From Desulfobacterales bacterium (GTDB lineage Bacteria; Desulfobacterota; Desulfobacteria; Desulfobacterales; JAHEIW01): a stretch of DNA of 64,000 bases. Location of the stretch: positions 53,840-117,839 of the forward strand of contig JASJAN010000020.1 of NCBI GenBank assembly GCA_030066985.1, given 5' to 3'. A program made the position numbers and the translations under genes. A model generated the notes under the pieces. The model was not told the origin of the DNA and did no database searches. It saw nothing but the letters and a program-made list of their open reading frames with translations. Shown in pieces: positions 57,173 to 64,000 of this stretch; the stretch's first letter is position 1, and the number at the start of each line of letters is the position of its first letter.

Positions 57173-57880
57173 ATGCCAGTCCTTCTCAATAAGCAACGCA
57201 ACATTCTGCAATTTGAAGATACCATTTTCACAGGCACATCCGGGGTGGCCGCTGCGTCTGATGAGGTCAGCCTGAGTATTTATGGCGGTGATCTGGTTTT
57301 AATCCGTCTGGCGCGCCTGGAGCAAACAACGGCATTCGCTGATGCTTGTGCTGGAATCATCGAACCCACTAGTGGGTCTGTGCGTTTTCTGGGACGCAAT
57401 TGGACGAAACTGCCGCCTGACCAGGCCAATGCGCTGCGGGGCCGGATCAGCCGTGTCTTTAAAACCGGAAACTGGATCAACCACCTTTCGCTGATGGATA
57501 ATATATTGCTGGCCCAATCTCATCATACGCGCAGGTCTACCCGCCAGCTTTGCGATGAGGCCGGGCAGCTGGCACAACTTTTTGGTCTTCCCGGGCTTCC
57601 TCTGGGATTGCCCGGTGATTTCACGGAAACCGACCTGCAACGCGCCGCCTGCGCGCGGGCATTTATGGGACAACCTTCGCTGATTGTGTTAGAAGAGCCG
57701 ACCAGCGGCATTTTCCTTGATATCATATCTGCCCTGATGAGTGCGGTGCGTGATGTGCTCGAACGGGGCGCTGCCGTTATTTGGCTGACAAGAAAAGAGC
57801 GCATCTGGAAGGATCAAACCCTGCCTGTAACCCGGCGATATCGAATGGTTGCCAATAAATTGATGGAGGTCACACCGTGA
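57173..57880 (+). CDS. MlaF-like ABC ATPase with degenerate nucleotide site
   Basis: 235-residue protein aligned to MlaF ATPases by position and overall pattern. Walker A is lost: where GPSGSGKST belongs the sequence reads RLARLEQTT (45-53), with no Lys. The signature LSGGQ is GDFTETDLQR (148-157). Walker B is LIVLEEPTSG (E174, E175, no Asp) and the switch His is Arg in WLTRKER. All four catalytic motifs are changed, so it should not hydrolyse ATP. It ends in the GTGA overlap with the MCE gene. It may be a structural subunit, or the transporter uses another ATPase. Confidence 0.8.
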   Translation: MPVLLNKQRNILQFEDTIFTGTSGVAAASDEVSLSIYGGDLVLIRLARLEQTTAFADACAGIIEPTSGSVRFLGRNWTKLPPDQANALRGRISRVFKTGNWINHLSLMDNILLAQSHHTRRSTRQLCDEAGQLAQLFGLPGLPLGLPGDFTETDLQRAACARAFMGQPSLIVLEEPTSGIFLDIISALMSAVRDVLERGAAVIWLTRKERIWKDQTLPVTRRYRMVANKLMEVTP

Positions 57881-58923
57881 AACAAAGGCTGCCACAGACA
57901 AAATTCCGCTATACCAATGAAACGGTCGGGTTGTTTGTGTTGCTCACCTTGCTGATTTTTGTCGCCGGCTTGATTTACTCCGGTCAGATTCGCAAATGGT
58001 TTAATCCCGGAGAATTGCTCAAGGTAGTATTGCCCGATGAAGGTCTGTTCGGGCTGTCCCAAGGATCGTCGGTCCAAATTCTGGGAACGCGTGCCGGGGA
58101 AGTTTTGGATATTGTCATCAACCCCGATCAAAAGATCCACGCCATCGCCCGTATCGATAGCGAAATGGCGGTTTTTATTCGCAGCGATTCAAGGGCAACC
58201 ATCCGCCGGACATTCGGCATTGCCGGTGATGCTTTCCTTGAAATTACCCGCGGCAGCGGGCCGCCGCTTGATTGGGAATTTGCTGTTCTGACCGTTGAAT
58301 CAGATCGCAGCACCAGCGATACACTGTCTGAACTCATTGATGAGCTGCGGGCCAAAGTAATGCCATTGATCGATGATGCCCATACGGCAATCATTGCGCT
58401 GACGTCAGTTGCACAAGATTTACAGAATCCTGACAGAGGCGTCCAGCAGCTGCTGACGAATCTGAATTCCATCGCCGACCGGATTGACCGGGGGGAAGGG
58501 TCGCTCGGGCGTTTGCTGACCGAGGATAAACTTATTAGGGAGCTGGAAAACCGGATCGCCCAGTTGGGCCCGCTCCTTGATGAAGCCCAACACATAATTG
58601 AAAACGTTTCAGCTTTCTCAACCGAATTTGATATCGAAACCGGCGATATCCCCAAAATTACGCGTAGTCTGAAAACAATCATGGCATCCATGGAAGGGGT
58701 GATGGCAGATCTAAGCGAGACGACACCGCATCTGCCCAAGATTACCAAAAATGTGGGTGACACTGCGGATACAGCTACGATACTGGTTTTGCAACTGCAG
58801 CAGGTGATGGTCGAACTGGAACTGCTGATTCAGCAGCTTCAGTCCCACTGGTTATTCGGCGGTCGCTCAGGCCAACCGCAACAAACAACCAATCGTTTAT
58901 CGCCGCTGGAGGTCAGTCCATGA
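57877..58923 (+). CDS. MlaD/MCE-domain lipid-binding protein
   Basis: 348-residue periplasmic MCE protein anchored by an N-terminal helix (GLFVLLTLLIFVAGLIYSG). The MCE domain follows: LLKVVLPDEGLFGLSQGSSV, QILGTRAGEVLDIVI, SRATIRRTFGIAGDAFLEIT. A long helical tail (about residues 145-330, for example LSELIDELRAKVMPLIDDAH) could form the inner channel of a hexamer. GTG start overlapping the ATPase stop (GTGA); stop overlaps the lipoprotein start (ATGA). Confidence 0.86.
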   Translation: MKQRLPQTKFRYTNETVGLFVLLTLLIFVAGLIYSGQIRKWFNPGELLKVVLPDEGLFGLSQGSSVQILGTRAGEVLDIVINPDQKIHAIARIDSEMAVFIRSDSRATIRRTFGIAGDAFLEITRGSGPPLDWEFAVLTVESDRSTSDTLSELIDELRAKVMPLIDDAHTAIIALTSVAQDLQNPDRGVQQLLTNLNSIADRIDRGEGSLGRLLTEDKLIRELENRIAQLGPLLDEAQHIIENVSAFSTEFDIETGDIPKITRSLKTIMASMEGVMADLSETTPHLPKITKNVGDTADTATILVLQLQQVMVELELLIQQLQSHWLFGGRSGQPQQTTNRLSPLEVSP

Positions 58924-59900
58924 ACCGCTATCTGCATTCCTTCTTTCGAGCCGGGCTTATTGGTCTGCTAGCTGCAGTTGTCATATTGGTTTTTTCCGCT
59001 TGTGGGTCTTCACCACCACCACAAAGGGATCCGTCCATAGATTCAGAACTGGTACGTTTTAACAGAGCCGCACGCCAGGCCTTTGACAAGGGGCGCTTCC
59101 GTCAGGCTGCCAGTTTCTATCGCCGGTCGCTGGAGCGTGCCTATGTGCGTGATGATAGCGCCGCGATCCTGGATGCCCGCTACAATCTGGCCGTATGTCT
59201 GCAGAACCTGCAATCCTATCAAGAGGCTCTGGAAGTGGTTCGGCGTGCCAAAACCGAAATGGCCCTGGCGGATCATGGTAAGTCGGTCGATTTTCTGCTT
59301 CTCGAAGCCACCCTTCTTCACAGACTTGGGAATGCAGATGCCGCCTGGCAAATAACCGATCAAATTCTGGCCGACCCGGCACAGACTTCTTCTGTTATAC
59401 AAAGCAAAACGCATTTTTTGAGAGGCTTAATCGCCAGTGAACAGGGTAATCTGGATCAGTTGCGCAGCTCGATAGCGGATTTGGGGCAACCGGACCAGGT
59501 GCGGCTGCGCGCCGATCGTCAGGAGCTGTTGGGGCACCTGGCCCTGGCTGAGCAAAACTGGCCGGCGGCCATTGAAGCCTTTGATCGCACAACCCGCCTG
59601 CGCCGTGAAGCGCGTGACTATCGCGCAATGGTCAGGGCTCTGGTGCTGGCAGGTGAAGCCAGTGAAAAAGCGGGACGCATCCGGGAGGCCGCCATCCGCT
59701 ATCTTAGAGCCGGTCGAAGTGCTTTTGCTAACGATCAGATTGATGATGCCCAAAAATGGTTAAATCGGGCGGTACAACTGGCAAACACCGCAGGTGAAGG
59801 TCAAATCGTTCAGGAAGCTGCCAGCTTTTTACAGCAAATAGAAGCGCTTGGTGTAACCGCACCGGACAGCTCCGTTAAAAAGACAACCCTCGCCGAATAA
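58920..59900 (+). CDS. TPR-repeat lipoprotein of the MCE operon
   Basis: 326-residue lipoprotein with signal ending FSAC (C28). The mature part is helical with TPR-like repeats (FDKGRFRQAASFYRRSLERA, ARYNLAVCLQNLQSYQEALE, AGRIREAAIRYLRAGRSAF). It is a likely outer-membrane or periplasmic partner of the MCE channel, in the place of an ABC-type lipid transport auxiliary lipoprotein. Translation is coupled to the MCE gene. Confidence 0.8.
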   Translation: MNRYLHSFFRAGLIGLLAAVVILVFSACGSSPPPQRDPSIDSELVRFNRAARQAFDKGRFRQAASFYRRSLERAYVRDDSAAILDARYNLAVCLQNLQSYQEALEVVRRAKTEMALADHGKSVDFLLLEATLLHRLGNADAAWQITDQILADPAQTSSVIQSKTHFLRGLIASEQGNLDQLRSSIADLGQPDQVRLRADRQELLGHLALAEQNWPAAIEAFDRTTRLRREARDYRAMVRALVLAGEASEKAGRIREAAIRYLRAGRSAFANDQIDDAQKWLNRAVQLANTAGEGQIVQEAASFLQQIEALGVTAPDSSVKKTTLAE

Positions 59901-59992
59901 TTTTTAGTGATGGGTATTCAAGCCCGTGCCTTGTATCGGGGCGCAACCCGGTACCGGGTTTACTTCTCACCTGGATTCCTTTCAAATTAGCA

Positions 59993-61906
59993 ATGATTAA
60001 ATCGTCTTATATTCGCTATCATAAAGCATGGAATAATTTGCGCAGGGAAATCAGGCCGATCATCGGTTTTGAAATCTGGTTCAGTTTTATTTTTGCAATC
60101 GCCCTGGCACCGTTTACCGCCTGGCTGGTAAATAGCCTGCTGGTTTCCGACGGTCAAATTGCAGTCAGCAATGAAGACATTATAGCCTTTTTCATATCTT
60201 TGCGGGGTTTTGGTTTCATTCTGCTCAGTGCCGCCTTTTTTCTCGGGCTGGCCTTTCTGGAATGGATCGGGTTAATGATCATTTCCCTGGCCGCGGCTGA
60301 TGGTCGTGTGGTTTCCGTCAGCAGAGTCCTCGGAGAAGAAATTGTCCATGCTTGGTCTGTTATTTGTTTAGGATTGCTCCAGGCCACTATTGGTTTTTTA
60401 GCCAGCATACCATTTTTAGCAGCCTGCGCTCTGACGTATTTTGTTTTCCTTGGTGAGTATGACATAAATTATTACCTTGCTGAAAGACCCTGGCAGTTGT
60501 GGGTGACGCTATTTATCAGCGCTATGATCGCCGGGCTTTATTTTTTGTTGGCTGCCTGGTTGTATATACGCTGGCTGTTTGCGATTCCAGCCCTCATTTT
60601 CGAAAATGCGCAACCGCTTAAGGCCTTAAGAAAAAGCTGGCAGCGGACAAAGCACCGGGTCATCGAACTGGCGGTGCCTCAGGCCGTCTGGTGGATATTT
60701 ATTGTTTCTGTATCATTTGCCACAGCGCTGGTACTTAAAGCGCTGTTCACATTTTTGCTGGTCTACGCCGGGCTGAACCTATATGTCATTCTGCCGTTGG
60801 TCGTGGTTGCTCTGGGGGTTGTTGTCATAAGCGGCCTAATCTGGTTCACCCTGGGCAAGACGGTTTATATGTTTACTATCGTTGACTTTTATCGCGAGAT
60901 TGTAAGGCGCAAAATCATGTTGCCTGAAAAATGGTGGCTTATAAAAAAAATATCTCCTTCTGTCTTAAAAAGCGTAGGATGGGCCGGTGTCTGCCTGTCG
61001 TTGGCGATAACGGTTTTCGCCGGTTTTGCATATTTTGAAAGCTTTAATTTTGACCGTCGCCATATGGCGATCACCGCCCACCGCGGCAGTTCGCTCAAAG
61101 CTCCGGAAAATACCATCAGTGCGCTTAATCAAGCCATAGAGGATGGCGCGGATTATGCTGAAATTGATGTGCAGGCTACGGCTGATGGCGTTGTAATTCT
61201 CATGCACGATGCCGATCTGATGCGCGTTGCTTCAATTGATCGCAAGATTGCGGAAATGCGATACGAAGAACTGAGCACAATCGATATTGGCAGCTGGTTT
61301 TCAAAAGATTTCAGAAGTGAGCGTATCGCAACCCTTGAGGAGGCCATACGGTTTTGCAATGGACGTATCAAACTCAACATTGAATTGAAGTATAATCGAC
61401 CGGATTTGGATCTGGTAGGAAAAGTCGGTACACTGATTCGAAGAAATTCATGTTCCGAAAACTGCGTGATCACTTCTCTGGATTATGGTGAGTTGCGAAT
61501 GTTCAAAGCGCTTTTTCCGGAAATTAAGATCGGGCTGACCGTTTTCCGCGCGCTTGGCGATTACACCCAAAGCAAAGTCGACTTCCTGAGCATCGATGCC
61601 GCCCAGGCCACATCACAGCTAGTTAAAAAGGCCCAACAGAGCGGCAAGCAAATCCATGTCTGGACCGTCAATGATTTGCACACGGCGCTTGCCATGATAG
61701 AGGTGGGTGCGGATAATATTATTACAGACAAGCCGGCGGCTATCAATACCTGGCTGCAGGCCTGGAACGCCTTGACCGGCAGCCAAAAGATCGCTCTCTG
61801 GCTGAGAAATTTGTTTCTCAAAACAACTCTAAAAGATATCACCCTCTGGTTGAGAAATTTACTTCAGCAAGATGATTTAGGGCTTGGAATGAACCCGTTG
61901 CTCTAA
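59993..61906 (+). CDS. Membrane-bound glycerophosphodiester phosphodiesterase
   Basis: 637-residue protein. The N-terminal half (about 1-350) has about eight hydrophobic helices of the GPDPase-membrane type. The C-terminal half is a GDPD domain with ITAHRGSSLKAPENTISALN (catalytic His/Arg and Glu), ADYAEIDVQATADGVVILMH then DADLMR (metal Glu/Asp and second His), LNIELKYN and the end VWTVNDLHTALAMIEVGADN. It hydrolyses glycerophosphodiesters made from phospholipid turnover. It follows the MCE lipid-transport operon by 92 bp, which fits lipid metabolism. Ribosome site weak. Confidence 0.87.
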   Translation: MIKSSYIRYHKAWNNLRREIRPIIGFEIWFSFIFAIALAPFTAWLVNSLLVSDGQIAVSNEDIIAFFISLRGFGFILLSAAFFLGLAFLEWIGLMIISLAAADGRVVSVSRVLGEEIVHAWSVICLGLLQATIGFLASIPFLAACALTYFVFLGEYDINYYLAERPWQLWVTLFISAMIAGLYFLLAAWLYIRWLFAIPALIFENAQPLKALRKSWQRTKHRVIELAVPQAVWWIFIVSVSFATALVLKALFTFLLVYAGLNLYVILPLVVVALGVVVISGLIWFTLGKTVYMFTIVDFYREIVRRKIMLPEKWWLIKKISPSVLKSVGWAGVCLSLAITVFAGFAYFESFNFDRRHMAITAHRGSSLKAPENTISALNQAIEDGADYAEIDVQATADGVVILMHDADLMRVASIDRKIAEMRYEELSTIDIGSWFSKDFRSERIATLEEAIRFCNGRIKLNIELKYNRPDLDLVGKVGTLIRRNSCSENCVITSLDYGELRMFKALFPEIKIGLTVFRALGDYTQSKVDFLSIDAAQATSQLVKKAQQSGKQIHVWTVNDLHTALAMIEVGADNIITDKPAAINTWLQAWNALTGSQKIALWLRNLFLKTTLKDITLWLRNLLQQDDLGLGMNPLL

Positions 61907-62026
61907 AATTGACAAATAAACCACACAAGGATTGACAACATCTTTACGGGGGCTTCTTTATGAGATTGGCAACTTGCTAAGCTTTATATCCTTGCCAGGC
62001 TGTCTTCGGCTTGCCTGAAAACGCCA

Positions 62027-64000
62027 TCAGGTTGATTTTGCTTTATCCGTTTCATCGGCTAATTTTAAAATTCCATTGAAATCGAAATCCTCCGCCATTT
62101 GAATGAACCGCTCCCCAATCGGTACAAAGGCCGCGGATTTGGCACTGAATTCCTCGGCAATCGTTTTGATGCGAGTGACGTCGCCCATATCGGCTGCTGC
62201 GCGAATTTGATCGGCGGCTTGTTTGGCCAGTTCCGGCGGTATATCCGCCAGCGCTGCGGCAGACGGTTGGGCCGGTTTTTCTGCAACAGCCGGGCCTAAT
62301 GTTCTCACGGACTTGATTGCTGCCTGCAGTGTTTTTTTCAATTTATCGAACGACTGATTGAGCGTCTCTTTGGAGGATTCAGTCGGGAGGCCGCCTTTAA
62401 CACCTTTTTCCAGTTCGATAGCAGCGGCCTGCAGATCGGTGGCAGCCAGGTTTCCGGCCAGTCCCTTAAGGTTATGGACCAGGCTGTGGGCCCGTTCAAA
62501 GTCATTGGCAGTGAGCGCCTGACGAATGTCATCGGCCGTGTCAGTATATTTAGCTGCTAGATCCAGCAACAGTTTACGGTACAGCTTTTTGTTCCCCTGC
62601 AGGCGTTTGAGACCGTCTTGCAGGTCAAATCCGGCCAGGGATTCGGGTAAGCCCTCTGTTTCGGAGACGGTCTCTACTGCGGACGGTGTTTGCTTTGCAA
62701 CGGCGCTGCGGCTCTTGTCCGGCTGAATCCATTTTTGCAGCGTAGCAAATAATTGTTGCGGATCAATGGGCTTGGTGACATGGTCGCTCATACCGGCGGC
62801 GATGCTTTTTTCGGCATCACCGGCCATGGCATGGGCGGTCATGGCTATAATGGGCAATTCTTTAAAACGCTCATCCTGACGCAGTTTGCCGGTGGCGGTG
62901 TAGCCGTCCATTACCGGCATCTGAACATCCATCAGCACGGCATCATATGCTTTTTTCTCGATGGCAGCGATGGCTTCTTTGCCATTGTTGGCCACATTGA
63001 CATTGAGCCCGGCGCCCTGCAGAATTTCGCTGGCCACCTGCTGATTAATCTCGTTGTCTTCCACCAGCAGTACACGGGCGCCCCGGATGTGTTGCATTAC
63101 CTGGGCTTCTTTTTGGTCTCTGCGACCCGCTCTTGAATCCTCAGGAACGGTCTGACCAAAGGCTTGCATGCTGGCGTCAAAAAGCAATGACGGGCTGACC
63201 GGCTTGATCAAAAAGCCATCCAGCCCCGCGTCTTGAGCCTGCTGCATCACCTCTTCGCGACCATAGGCGGTGACCAGGATAATGGCCGGAATTTTTTTCA
63301 ATCCGGTGTGACTTTTGATTTGCCGGGAGGCTTCGATGCCGTTCATTTCGGGCATCTTCCAGTCCATGACCACCAGTTCAAATGGGTTCGCCGGGTCAGC
63401 GTTTTCAAGCTCGGTAATCCCCTCCGGGCCAGAGGCGGCCACGGTGACGTCAAAGGTAAAGGATTCAAGCATATCCTTTAGAATCTCTCTGGAAGTGGCA
63501 TTGTCGTCTACCACCAGGGCTTTTGTGCCTCTCAAATCTGTGGAGGGCGCAAAGCGTTTTTTAGCGCGCTCTTTGCCCAGACCAAAATCAGCGGTAAAAC
63601 TAAAAGTGGTGCCCTGACCGTATTCGCTTTCCACCCAGATCTCACCACCCATCATGTTAACCAGTTTCTTGCTGATGGCCAGTCCCAGTCCTGTGCCGCC
63701 GTACTTACGGGTGGTGGAGGTATCGGCCTGGGAAAAGGATTGAAACAGCTTGCCGGCCTGTTCTTCGGTCAGGCCGATGCCGGTGTCTCTGACGGAAAAT
63801 TTTAACGACACCTGCTCCTGATTGCGTTTGCGCAATTCTGTGGATACGACGATTTCACCGTTGTTTGTGAATTTGACTGCATTGTTGGCCAGATTGATCA
63901 GCACCTGCCCGAGCCGCAAGGGATCCCCCACCAGAAAGCGGGGCACCTCCCAGTTGACATTAAACAGCACTTCGAGCTCTTCTTTTTCCTGGGCCTTGAC
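62027..64000 (-). CDS. Hybrid histidine kinase, C-terminal part (HATPase-REC-REC-HPt)
   Basis: N-terminus lies beyond the window; 657 residues are visible. From the left: HATPase_c ([54 protein letters not shown]), receiver 1 ([39 protein letters not shown]), receiver 2 ([41 protein letters not shown]) and a C-terminal HPt with the phospho-His in [18 protein letters not shown], then another helical segment. The architecture matches BarA/RcsC-type phosphorelay sensors. Convergent with the phosphodiesterase gene. Its sensor part and output partner are not visible. Confidence 0.9.
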   Translation of the reverse strand, partial: VKAQEKEELEVLFNVNWEVPRFLVGDPLRLGQVLINLANNAVKFTNNGEIVVSTELRKRNQEQVSLKFSVRDTGIGLTEEQAGKLFQSFSQADTSTTRKYGGTGLGLAISKKLVNMMGGEIWVESEYGQGTTFSFTADFGLGKERAKKRFAPSTDLRGTKALVVDDNATSREILKDMLESFTFDVTVAASGPEGITELENADPANPFELVVMDWKMPEMNGIEASRQIKSHTGLKKIPAIILVTAYGREEVMQQAQDAGLDGFLIKPVSPSLLFDASMQAFGQTVPEDSRAGRRDQKEAQVMQHIRGARVLLVEDNEINQQVASEILQGAGLNVNVANNGKEAIAAIEKKAYDAVLMDVQMPVMDGYTATGKLRQDERFKELPIIAMTAHAMAGDAEKSIAAGMSDHVTKPIDPQQLFATLQKWIQPDKSRSAVAKQTPSAVETVSETEGLPESLAGFDLQDGLKRLQGNKKLYRKLLLDLAAKYTDTADDIRQALTANDFERAHSLVHNLKGLAGNLAATDLQAAAIELEKGVKGGLPTESSKETLNQSFDKLKKTLQAAIKSVRTLGPAVAEKPAQPSAAALADIPPELAKQAADQIRAAADMGDVTRIKTIAEEFSAKSAAFVPIGERFIQMAEDFDFNGILKLADETDKAKST

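Noticed and set aside
61908..61940. Fifth TTGACA/CCACA motif after the phosphodiesterase gene
   Set aside because: TTGACA and CCACA have similar spacing, but the site lies between convergent genes and lacks the T-rich lead-in and the palindrome.

Overview
The window looks like chromosomal DNA of an anaerobic deltaproteobacterium (Desulfobacterota, probably Desulfobacterales-like). This is inferred from a respiratory molybdoenzyme-FeS-NrfD complex, many sensory proteins, lactate-oxidation genes and roughly 50% GC. No dsr, apr, 16S rRNA or tRNA gene is present to prove it. I see no insertion sequence, prophage or CRISPR array.

Region 1 (1-9.9 kb, all minus strand) is the most interesting. An arrA/B/C-like respiratory oxyanion reductase operon with a TorD-type chaperone is preceded by a degenerate receiver-domain gene and a near-consensus sigma-54 promoter (5857-5871). 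Immediately upstream is a compact three-gene operon: a PhnD/AioX-like binding lipoprotein, a membrane-anchored one-component sigma-54 activator (periplasmic sensor, HAMP, cysteine-rich GAF, AAA+, Fis HTH), and a small HTH/two-CW protein. I read this as a signalling module that senses the electron acceptor (plausibly arsenate or arsenite) and switches on the reductase.

Region 2 (9.9-24 kb, minus): a DUF364 / membrane methyltransferase / HpcH-aldolase operon; small HTH and DinB genes; a lipoprotein; moeA and a MOSC protein (molybdenum cofactor); a SpoIIE-type phosphatase; metY, metX and metW (methionine by direct sulfhydrylation); a second HTH/two-CW gene; mnmA; and larE.

Region 3 (24-45 kb): GAF and universal stress proteins, an AAA ATPase, an MltD-like transglycosylase, a cupin, an OmpA-family lipoprotein, a zinc-ribbon/J-domain protein, a UroD-family protein, ilvD, an NMT1-type ABC transporter with an M24 peptidase and flavin reductase, lgt, DoxX, a tyrosine phosphatase, PilZ, CheY and GGDEF proteins.

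Region 4 (45-54 kb): lutABC (L-lactate oxidation), a quinol-type NO reductase behind an FNR/DNR-like box, and a UspA-DUF389 membrane protein.

Region 5 (53.8-64 kb): a dCache-GAF-degenerate cyclase protein translationally coupled to an Mla/MCE lipid-transport operon whose ATPase has lost its Walker A lysine, a membrane glycerophosphodiester phosphodiesterase, and a hybrid histidine kinase running off the window end.

Intergenic DNA is unusually structured. There are about nine hairpin-like elements built from 8-12 nt tandem microrepeats (GCCGGTTnAG, CACGAAGG, CGCAGAGA, CACAAAG and GACAGA types), a second family of nested palindromes, and a promoter-like TTGACA/CCACA motif shared by four transcription units.
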